Assembly: GCA_973895155.1 (NCBI GenBank)
Contig: OZ316899.1
Location: 372,001 to 436,000, forward strand
From: Marsupella aquatica
Taxonomy: Eukaryota > Marchantiophyta
Direction: 5' to 3'
Length of the DNA: 64,000 bases
Shown here: positions 55,492 through 64,000 of the stretch, piece after piece
How the letters are laid out: the number at the start of each line of letters is the position of its first letter
Position numbering within the stretch: the stretch's first letter is position 1
The notes under the pieces: generated by a model
What the model was told of the DNA's origin: nothing
The model's input: the letters and a program-made list of their open reading frames with translations, nothing else
The model's database searches: none
Made by a program: the position numbers and the translations under genes

Positions 55492-57510
55492 CTAGAATGG
55501 AGCCCGCCTACTCCTCTTTGCTGGCCTCTTCCCCTTGTCCTTCTTGCTTTGGGCGGGACGAGCTGGACGAGAGGGGGGTGGTGGTGGTGGTGGCGGTGGT
55601 GGTGGTGCCTGCTGCTCCTCCCCATCTGGCTCATCCTCATCATCGTCATCATCCTCATCATCATCCTCCTGGTCTCCTGGTGTGCTAGGTGTGGCAGCAC
55701 TCCCTGCCCCTCTGGACCCACTCGTGGTGGCCCCGGTAGTGTCCCCATCATCAGCGCCGCTATCCTCCTCACTGCTATCCTCACTCCCCTCCTGCTCCTC
55801 CTTATCCTGCTTCCATGTCACAAGATTAATTCGGGTTTAGGGTTAATAGGAAAAATGTATAAACCTTATAAATGGAATGGGTGCGGGTTTAGAAAGGGTA
55901 CTACAAATCACTCACACTAGCCAACTCTGCATCAACCAACTCAAAGAGATGTCTGGCCCCATGCTCTGCCCCTATCTCCATCTCCTTTGTTGTTATCTTG
56001 CGGCGGTACCTCTTATACTACCACAAAAAAATGAAACACCAAAACATAAGGGGCCCGGGTTAGTAACTAAGGGTACTTAAGCAAAAAAGGAATCCTAAAA
56101 AGGGTAAAAAGGGTACCCTAACCAGAAAAAAACCCCATTACCCTAACAAACATTTGTCACTCGACACTAAACGTTTTTCAAAATGAAACAAGCTTTGCGA
56201 AATAGACTGCGAATCGGATTGCTTCGCAATGGCTTCGCAAACCTTACGGGAAAAAGGTTATAATAGAGTTTGCGAAACAATTGCGAGGCAACCCGCTTCG
56301 CAATTGTTTCGCAAACTGTGCTTTTAAAAAAATCCAAGAAATGGCTAAGGCACGCAATGTGTCAGGGTGACCTAAAACGAAAGGGGAGGCCATAAGGGGT
56401 AAAGCAGAGGTCTGCGAGGGGCATTGCAGGCAAGCAAACAACAATTGAAGGCGAAGGAAAAGAAGCAGGGGAGGAGGGGAGAGGACTCACGAAGGTTGCT
56501 TTCAGGCCGGGAAGTCCACCTTGCCCCATCTTGTGTGTGGTCTTGGGGCGTTTGCTGACTCGGTCTGCTGCAAGGATGAACTTCTGGGGTGGTGTCCCCA
56601 CTTCATCCACGATGTGCTGCAGCTGAGAGACCTTCTCAGCCAATGCCTTGAGGTCTTTGTCTGACTTCCCGGCCTGAAGTGCCTTGGCCTCCTTCTCCTT
56701 CCAGAATTGGAGGTCCTTGGCTGCTTTTAGCTGCACCTCGACCTTATAGAACGCGTTCCACACATCCTCTGTAAATTGCACTGGCCTCCTCACGTTCCTG
56801 TACTCCTGCAAGCTTGCCAGGTAGGCCCTCACCTTCCTCCTATCATGGTATCGTGCTTGAGACATTGAATTCGAAATTCTATCTGCAAGCCACTGGTCAT
56901 CAATCTCTGCTCCATTTGTGAATGAATCTTTGACCTGAGTCATTACTTTCCTCTACTCTGCTCTGCTTAGTTTCCCCCACTCAACACCTCGTGCAAAGCT
57001 AGTCCTCACAGCAAGCCTGATAGTGCTCTTTGCCCCAGTGTAGGCCAACTCAGTAGGAATGCCCTCAACCAAGGCAATCAATGGCAACTTCTTCCTCTCT
57101 TCCTCCTTTTTCCGCTGCGCCTCACGTTGTGCTCGAATCTCATCTCGTTCCTCCCTTCTCCTCTTCTTTTCGAGGGCTACAGGAGAGAGTACTCCTGCCT
57201 TAGCCCTCTCCTCCTTCTTTCGTTTCTTCTCTCTGGCCTTCTCCTCAGCTGCAGCCTTTGCCTCTTTCTCCCTCTGAGCCTGCCCTGCTGCAACCCCGGT
57301 TTGCAAAGCTTGCCCTAGAATTGCACTCAAAGAAGCAATCCCAGTTGGTGTACTCAAATCCAAATGGCTCAGCTGTGTGGCATTGAGATGCTCGGCCATC
57401 AAATTCGTCCATTGATTACTCTCCTCATTCCTGTTCCCTCCATTGCCATTGCCACTCCCACTCCCACTTGCCCCTGCCCCATCCCCTCCACGCCCTCCAC
57501 TAGAATCCAT
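55492..57510 (-). CDS. TnpA-like CACTA accessory protein, three exons, one amber codon
   Basis: Exons 57510-56491, 56017-55916 and 55806-55492, with donors GTGAGT after 56491 and 55916 and acceptors TAG before 56017 and CAG before 55806. All junctions are phase 0 and give about 478 codons. N-terminus Gly/Ser/Asn-rich; residues about 80-150 a charged coiled coil (KKRRREERDEIRAQREAQRK); a helical domain follows (IRLAVRTSFARGVEWGKLSRAE). An in-frame TAG is at 56955-56953, then the frame goes on (VMTQVKDSFTNGAEIDDQWL, a second coiled coil). Exon 3 is Asp/Glu-rich with a Pro11 tract and a basic KKDKGKRPAKRSRR end. Position, divergent orientation and coiled coils fit the DNA-binding partner of Tnp2; no sequence family was recognised with certainty. 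Confidence 0.65.
56170..56330. repeat. Internal cluster of TTCGCAA motifs in an intron
   Basis: At least eight TTCGCAA/TTGCGAA-type motifs in 160 bp within intron 1 of the minus-strand gene, the same motifs as the element's subterminal region. Confidence 0.75.
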
Positions 57511-58863
57511 AGCTATCCAACACCAAGCGCGCGCAAGCTCTCCTCCTGCCCTCCCTCACTTCAAAAAACGTCGAATGGGCCTCGTAACCCGGTGGGAAGG
57601 TCCGAATGCCCAGACAAAACACATTTGCGACGCAGTTCGCATCGCAATTTGCGAATCAGCCCGCTTCGCAACTAGTATCTCAACTTTCCAAAACCAATGC
57701 GAAACCACACGCTTCGCAAAGCCTTCGCAAAGCTGCAGAGACGCGAAAAAACGCTCTCGGGTTCTATTTTTCCGAAGCTGTTGCGAAACATTTTGCTTCG
57801 CAAATAATGTGACCAAATTCTGAAGCAGGTCGGTTCTCAATATCGTGGCAATTCCTGGCGAAATTTTTTTCACATTCTTTCCCTCCTCCTTTTGTTTAGG
57901 CCATGTAAGTTATACTATGCCCTTTTGTGTAATTAAGAAATTCCGCCGTTTCAAATCCCGGCGTTTGTTAGGGTTGGGTCTTGGATGAAGCTGGTTTTTT
58001 TAGGGGTTAAAAGCGAGATTACCAGTCAAACCTTCCGTTTTTTAAGCTATACATGGTGTGGGTGTAGGCTAATTTTGATAAGAGTTGGGTTTTGGTTTAA
58101 AATTAATAAGTGAGGAAAGGGTTTAGGATTAAAGTTGGGTTTGGGTTTAGGGTTTAAGTCTTTAATTTTGGGTTTAAGCAGGGTTTGCATTTATGGTTGT
58201 AGGCTTTTAGGGTTCAAGCAAGGGTTTAGGGTTTAAAACAAAAGAGAGAAAGGGGATTGGGAGTGAGGGTCTAGGTTTTTGTAATAGGTCAGAGGTTTGG
58301 GGGTGAGGGTTTGGAAAAGGCAAAGCAAGGTTAGATGAGATTAATGTTTTAGTTGTTTTACCATGGGTTTTATGGGTTTTAATGGGTTTTATGGATCTTT
58401 TGGGTTTTAATGGTTTTTCCATGGGTTTTATGCTAACAAAGGAGGAGGAGCTATGACAACTTGCAGGGTGCGGCACTTTTGCATGAATTGATACTAGCTA
58501 ATGCGTATGCATCGTATGAGCCCGGGCATCTGGAGGTACGGACTAAAATAGATGGGTCTAGTTAGGCTTATTCATGTAATTAAAACTTTTGGTTCCCACT
58601 ATCTATAAAGAGGACATGTATGTAAGGTGTTCGCTTTGTGTACTTGCAGCTTTTCTCATACTTCCAGATTCGGTTCATTATTTTAGAGCCACAAGACCTA
58701 TTGGCACCGCTGAGCCTGGGTCTCAGAAAGGTATTTTTTAGTGTTCCTTTTGTGTTTGGTTTCATGTCATCATTACTTGAGAACTTACATTTGTCCAGCT
58801 TGATATTGTGATGTTATTTGGTAATAACCCCTAACTTGCAAATTATACATCTTTGTAGGGGCA
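57511..58863. promoter_or_regulatory. Divergent promoter region of the CACTA genes
   Basis: Lies between the two oppositely oriented genes. A TTCGCAA-type cluster covers about 57615-57830. Telomere-like GGGTTTAGGG and TTAGGGTT repeats cover about 57955-58240, and ATGGGTTTTA(T) repeats 58365-58435. Telobox-like motifs are common in plant promoters; no TATA box is asserted. Confidence 0.45.
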
Positions 58864-60013
58864 ATGTCTTCATCTTCTGAGATCTCCACCACAGATTCTT
58901 CCTCCTCCGATGAAGATATACCACCTCCTCCTCAACCTCACATGACTGCACCTCCTCCTCGTGGTCCACCCCGTCAGCTTTGCCAATGTGCCAAATGCGT
59001 GGGTCAGGTTTCCCAAAAGTCCTATATATGCACCCAGCATATTGAGAGATATGGACGTTACGGACGTCATACAACAGGGGCTTCCTCATCCCATGTGGTA
59101 AGTGTTTACGCCTTAGTTTCTACCCTATTTCCACATCGCAATGGTGAAGGTTTTTAATTTGACACCTCTTGTTGTTTGTTTTGGTTTGGATGGAATAGGT
59201 ATCTAGTAGGCCTAGACCTGCGGCATCAGCACCTTATGTCCCATCACAAGGTGTTCTAGATGCTATAGGCAATGCATTCTCACAAGCCTTGGGTCTAGCA
59301 ACAGCCCCCTCCAGTCCTAGGGCAGTTGGGGGTGAGCCTGTTGTCCCAAGAGGGAGAAAGCGTTCCAAGAGACGGCCCCGAGGGGATACTGATTTGTACA
59401 AGGCAGTGGTTACCGGTAGGTGGGGTGATTGTGAGTTTACTGGCAGATGTGTTCCTATCATCAAGGACTGGGATCCCCAGACTCTTGGTTTGCCACAAGA
59501 GCTTTCCTATGGTGAGGAGGTAGAGGTTGGGGAAGACGTTGGGTTATCAAACCTTCCACACTTGGGGATAGACATGGCTATGGAGTTTTTGCTTGTGAAG
59601 ACATCATTGTGGATACCGAGAGTGGTAGTGGTGGACGCAGTCGAGAAGGACCTACGTTGTTTCCTTATGGTGGACCCATCTACAAGAGAAGACATTGGAA
59701 CATGATCCTTGCACAACATCCTGAGTGGAAGACTTATGCCTTGGAGTTAGATACTTTTGATGGAAACACTAGGAGGTATAGTGAGCAGCGGGTGATAGAT
59801 GGGGACCCCATACGAACTGGGAATATAGCTGGTTTCATAAACAGTAATGTGGGGACTCGCCCCAAGCGTAGGCAAAATTGTGAGTGGGTTTTCATTGAGG
59901 GTCCTCCACCAGCCCCTTATGGCCAGACATATCATCATGACCATTGTCTGGTTGTAGCTACTAGGACCATTCACTCAGGTGATGAGTTGTTTACTCACTA
60001 TGTGTGGGATTAG
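58864..60013 (+). pseudogene. CACTA first exon spliced to a SET-domain exon, with one frameshift
   Basis: Exon 1 (58864-59097, ATG start) is Ser/Pro-rich with CQCAKCVGQVSQKSYICTQH, a Cys/His block like the N-terminus of Tnp2-type proteins. Intron 59098-59198 is GTAAGT..AATAG, phase 0. Exon 2 (59199-60013) starts VSSRPRPAASAPYVP, has a basic RGRKRSKRRPRGD stretch and, after a 1-nt frameshift in a G run at 59564-59567, a SET domain: HGYGVFACEDI (about 59573), LFPYGGPIY, GFINSN (about 59830), NCEWVFIEG and ATRTIHSGDELFTHY to the TAG at 60011. The usual NHxCxPN is degenerate (FINSN..QNCEW). SET proteins methylate lysines, usually on histones. The frameshift may be real or a sequence error. Confidence 0.75.
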
Positions 60014-60156
60014 AAAATGACCATACACATGGCGTTTGGCCACATTTTGTATTTACACCAGTACCGATATTATTTCATGTTTGCACACCCCCATATATTC
60101 TTCTACATGTTGTAACTATTTGCTTTGTAACTTTCAATTGTTTGCATTGTTTTTAG

Positions 60157-63100
60157 AATGTGCGACCCTCTCAAAATATGTTACCACGGAGATTGAGAGC
60201 AGCATATCGGGAAATGGGTATGCCGGAAGAAGGACAAGGCTCTGAGTCACATTCCTCATCAAGTGACAGTGGAAGCAACAACCCTGATCGCAATGTACCC
60301 AGAACATATGAACAGGTTATTGATGACCAAGATAGAGCCATGGATGATTTTATGGTTGATTGGTTTGGTGTTGACGTCCCTGGTGATGATGCTGAGGTGT
60401 CTGCTGATCAAGGAGGTCATGTGCCCCCCAATGATCCACGACCAAGACATACCCCCGAGGGACAGCGCCAATGGGAGGAAGCAGAGGAACATGCCCGAAC
60501 TCCTATCTATGAGGGTGCTCGTTTGAGTCATCTTTCTGTTATCTTGGGGTTGATGAATCTACAGGCCAAACACAAGGCAAGCAATGCCTTGTTATCTGAT
60601 ATGTTTGCACTTTGCCATGACCTTATGTTACCTTCTGGCAATGTGTTGCCAGGAACTTGGAAGGAGGCCAAGCGTGTTCTCTCATCAATTGGCATGGAAT
60701 ATCATATCATTCATGCATGTGTGAATGATTGCATGTTATTTCATGGGGCCGATGAGAAGAAGACACAGTGTACTGAATGTCATGAGCCACGATATGACCC
60801 CAACATGATTACAAAGAAGGTGCCAAGAAAAGTTGTTCGTTGGTTTCCCATCATTCCTCGGTTGTTGCACATGTACAGGTGTTCTGATTTGGCAGAGTTG
60901 ATGGTATGGCATAAGACTCATCGATCAGAGCCTGGTGTTATGCGGTTGCCAATTGACTCTCTTGCAGTCAAACATATTGAGGAAACATGGCCAGACTTTG
61001 CACATGATCCTCGTCATGTGAGGTTGGGATTGGCATCTGATGGGGTTAGTCCTCATGCCCTTGGAGGCAAGGGAAGACCTACATCAGTTTGGCCTGTGGT
61101 TGTGATGAATTACAACCTTCCACCATGGCTATCCATGAAGAAGGGGTTCCTCTTGCTGTCTTTGATTATTCCAGGTCCAAAAAAGGTGAAGAACTTTGAC
61201 ACTTATTTGGCACTATTGATTGGAGAACTCCAAAAACTGTGGGGTGGAGTGTGGGCATATGATGGCAGGAAAAATACAGGAGGCATTCCACGTGTATTTA
61301 AATTGAGAGGGGTAGTTTGTTGGACAATGCATGACTATCCTGGTAAGATGACTTTTTGACCATATGCCACCCTTCTTTGATATGCTCTTTAATATACTTG
61401 TTTGTCATGTGACAACCCTAACATTTAGTCTGGTTTTATTTTTGGTGTAACCAGGGTTTGGCTTTGTCTCTGGATTGCAAACTCAGGGGTACAAAGCTTG
61501 CTCCATCTGTGGTCCACAATTGCAAGATATGACAATTTGGTCCCCATGGCTTAGGAAGATTGTTTACATTGGGCATACAAAGTTTCTTCCGATGGGGCAT
61601 GAGATGAGGTCTGACCCACTTTTATTTTCCTCCTTTGACATGCCCCTTGGTGATATGCGGGAAATTCCGGAACCAACAACTTTTGGGCATTGGAAGTCAC
61701 TAGCTGATAGGGTGGCAGACCCTGATGATCCCCTCACCTTTGATGGTACTGGGTTGACGAGGTGGAGTATACTAGCCAGTTTGCCCTATTGGTCAGAGTT
61801 GAAGATCCGCCATCTTTTAGACCCCATGCACATAGAGGGAAATGTGGGGAAGGCGTTGATAGCTCATTTTATGGGGAGAAGGACACTAACTTCAGGGAGG
61901 CATGTGAAGAGTTGGAAATGCATCCAGATGTATGGGTACAAGTTGATCCTGCCACAGGTTTGGAACATCGTCCTTCTGCTCCTTGGGTGCTTAGTGTTGG
62001 CCAAAGACGTGAATTCCGGAATCGTATAGGGGAGATGCGGTTTCCTACAGGCTATGGTGCCAATTTGAGGAAAGCTTTTGGGATGGAGGACAATCACAAA
62101 TGGCCACGGTATCTCAAGACACATGACTATCACCGCTTATTGCAGCATATATTGCCAGTGGCAATTATAGGGTTGGGGACCAAAGAAGTGCAAGATGCCA
62201 TTTGGTCATTGGGTCGTTTGTTGAGATGGATATGCTCAAAGGAGATATATGTGGAAGAGATTCCTGGAATGGAGGTATTGGCTGCTGAGGTGGTTTGCAA
62301 GTTGGAGAAGGCCCTCCCTCCTTCCTTCTTTGATTGTCAGGTTCATTTACTTGTGCATCTTGTGAGGGAGGTTGTCATTGCTGGTCCAGTTCATTGTCGA
62401 TGGATGTACTGGCTTGAGCGTTACATGTCAGTCTTGAAGGCTTATGTACGTAACCGTGCACGAGTGGAGGGAAGCATAGCTATAGGATACTTGGCTGCAG
62501 AGAGCATGTTTTATTGTAGTAACATCTTGGCCACCATTGATCGGACTTTACCACGTACTTGGATGGAGGAGAGGCAAGAGGAGGAGGACCGTTTAACAGG
62601 AGCAACAAAAACACGCATGCTTACATCAACAGAGTGGACACAGTTGAATACATTCATGTTGAGTAATAGCAATGTCATGGATGAATGGAGGGAGTTTTAT
62701 GACAATGCCAAAAGAATGAGTCAAAGGGCAAGGATTTTTCCTAAGTTGCATGAGTTTATGAAGGAAAAGTTGGTTGAGTTGGATGGCATTTTGGCACAAG
62801 GAGGAGATGTCTCACAGTTTCCTACTATGACAAATGACATTCGGACCATTGTTCATGGCCCTTTGAGAGTGGTAACATCCAAGACGGCCATGTGGACCCA
62901 AGGGAGACACTTCAGGTTTCACTAGTTCCTAACCTTGTTTTTCATATTCATGTACTACTACTTAAGATATAGTAATCATTTTACTTAAGATAAGTGTGTT
63001 TTTCTCTTTTGGTATGAAAGGTTCCTCATAACATGATTAGTGTTTTTTGTGTAGTAGTAACAATATATGGGTCTTGTTAATTTCAGGATTTCTTCCCTTG

Positions 63101-63573
63101 ATGAGAAGAGGGCTCGTACTTTTGATTGTGGAGTTCAAGGGCAGTTTTGTCAGGACTCCCGGAGTAGCCGACATGACAGGAACATTGTTCGTGATGTTGT
63201 GCCACACTATGGGAAGATAGAGGAGATTTTGGTGGTCTCATATGACAACCAATCTAAGTTTGAGGAGTATGTCTTCAAGTGCAAGTGGTTCAAAGTGAAC
63301 CTTGTTGGTAATAATCGCACTGTACTCCAAGATGAGAGTGGGTTCACACGGTTGAGGACAAGTGCCACTAGTTTTCAAGCATCTCATTGGCAAACGTCAG
63401 AGCCATTTACTTTCCCATCTCACTTGGAGCAATGTTTCTACGTTCCATACCCCTTAGACCCAGAGTGGTCACTTGTCATCACATATGTGCCACGGTCTCG
63501 TTCCATTGTTTCAGACAAGCCAGACACTATTTTTGTGTCAGATGTAGAGGACATTGAAGGTGACCAAGTGTGA
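60157..63573 (+). pseudogene. CACTA Tnp2-type transposase, three exons, one frameshift
   Basis: Exons 60157-61342 (acceptor TTTTTAG, donor G/GTAAGA), 61455-62915 (acceptor ACCAG, donor CAG/GTTTCA) and 63087-63573 (acceptor TTTCAG). The codons join as DYP-GFGFVSG and HFR-ISSLDEKR. Family blocks: RLLHMYRCSDLAELMVWH, GLASDGVSPHALG (first Asp), GVVCWTMHDYP (second Asp), ACSICGPQL, LLDPMHIEGNV (Glu), the HLLVHLVREV..GPVHCRWMYWLERYM block and a DUF4216-like end (EEYVFKCKWFKVN, GFTRLR, QCFYVPYP). A 1-nt loss in a GGGG run near 61876-61880 breaks exon 2. The first exon starts in phase 0, so it can join exon 58864-59097 directly, skipping the SET exon. It should cut and join the element ends. Confidence 0.85.
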
Positions 63574-64000
63574 GAGACACTTATGGATATTTAAACCAAA
63601 AATCTATATCATGGATTGTTCATGTTGTTTCTTAATTAATATTTCATACACCATTAGTGTGGTAGGTATTTTCATTTTGGACTCCTACTTTCAAAAGAGG
63701 TCATGCATATAAGTGACATGGGTACTCCCTCCCTTATCCCTCCTCCCTCTTTGAACCCAAACTCTCCTTCCTCTTCCAAAAACTCCATAGCTTTTTCTCC
63801 TCCCTCCCTCTTCGCTAAAGTCTCTCCTATTTTTAGTAAACCCTCTTTGGACTCCCTTCTTCCTCCGTCCCTCATCCACCTTCCAACTCCCTTCCTCCCC
63901 CTTTCACCTTTCACCTCCCTCCCTCCTCCTCCCCCATTCAAACTCTAACCTAGATGCACACACAAGTCTAACATAAACGTTTGCAAACTGTTTGCGAAAC
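63574..64000. other. CACTA 3' region and start of right subterminal repeats
   Basis: The pyrimidine-rich stretch 63720-63940 gives only low-complexity frames. GTTTGCAAACTGTTTGCGAAAC at the window edge belongs to the TTTGCGAA motif family, so the right end is probably a few hundred bp outside. Confidence 0.55.

Larger units (their letters stand above)
54847..64000 (+). mobile_element. CACTA (En/Spm) transposon with SET-domain cargo, right end outside window
   Basis: Left terminus CACTACAACACTACCGACC at 54847. Subterminal region 54868-55275 holds over ten copies of TTTGCGAA / TTCGCAA-type motifs, and the window ends inside similar sequence (GTTTGCGAAAC at 63990-64000). Between them lie a minus-strand TnpA-like gene (57510-55492) and a plus-strand gene with an N-terminal exon, a SET exon and Tnp2 exons (58864-63573). 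Extra clusters of the same motif occur at 56170-56330 (an intron of the minus gene) and 57615-57830 (its upstream region). Element length in the window is 9154 bp. Confidence 0.92.

Noticed and set aside
55497-55920. Plus-strand ORFs rich in Gly, Val and Ser opposite the CACTA minus-strand gene
   Set aside because: They are shadows of the Asp/Glu and poly-Pro coding exon on the minus strand; low complexity only.
57955-58440. Telomere-like TTAGGG/GGGTTTA repeats as an interstitial telomere
   Set aside because: Units are irregular and mixed with other T/G-rich repeats within the CACTA promoter region; not a telomeric array.
1-64000. CRISPR arrays, rRNA or tRNA genes
   Set aside because: No regularly spaced identical repeats with unique spacers and no recognisable rRNA or tRNA cloverleaf by reading; tRNA-like strings are only candidate primer-binding sites. 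A tRNAscan run would be decisive.

Overview
This window looks like transposon-dense nuclear DNA of a streptophyte (an early-diverging land plant or a charophyte-grade alga). The only clearly single-copy host gene is a two-exon CULLIN3 on the minus strand (51323-48420). Its predicted length (734 aa), single intron position and sequence match land-plant CUL3. I cannot name the species from sequence alone.

Layout. 1-7.2 kb: a broken Ty3-type pol with a downstream extra ORF. 7.4-8.9 kb: an intact small minus-strand ORF flanked by ACGACGTT-rich sequence, probably a DNA transposon. 9.8-14.8 kb: a minus-strand gag gene split by a 2.7-kb block. 16.5-26.4 kb: a degenerate minus-strand Ty1/copia element containing a second LTR element (17665-21772), which itself contains a 1.48-kb repeat called R here. 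26.4-28.9 kb: a broken gene with weak DNA-methyltransferase-like features, disrupted by another R copy. 30.7-44.3 kb: a four-level nest in which a copia fragment contains R copy 3, R contains a minus-strand Ty3-like element, and that contains a young 9.6-kb Ty3-type retrotransposon. 44.3-48.4 kb: LTR remnants and simple repeats. 48.4-51.3 kb: CUL3. 51.9-54.8 kb: a decayed PIF/Harbinger element. 54847 to beyond the window end: a CACTA (En/Spm) element.

Two elements stand out. The 9.6-kb retrotransposon (32242-41814, target duplication GGGT) encodes gag, protease, a C5 DNA methyltransferase, RT, RNase H, integrase and a C-terminal PHD finger in one reading frame interrupted by three amber codons. 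One amber has a tobamovirus-like readthrough context. Its terminal repeats are arranged X-ORFs-Y-X-Y, like the split direct repeats of some tyrosine-recombinase retroelements, although it carries a DDE integrase. The CACTA element carries a SET-domain exon between its first exon and its Tnp2 transposase exons, plus a divergent TnpA-like gene. Both elements therefore carry the type of chromatin-writing enzyme usually used by the host to silence them.

Together the window records layered insertion, with target duplications that let several pre-insertion reading frames be matched across the insertions. Many of the in-frame stops are TAG, which fits either CAG-to-TAG decay at methylated CHG sites or programmed readthrough. 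No rRNA, tRNA or CRISPR was recognised.
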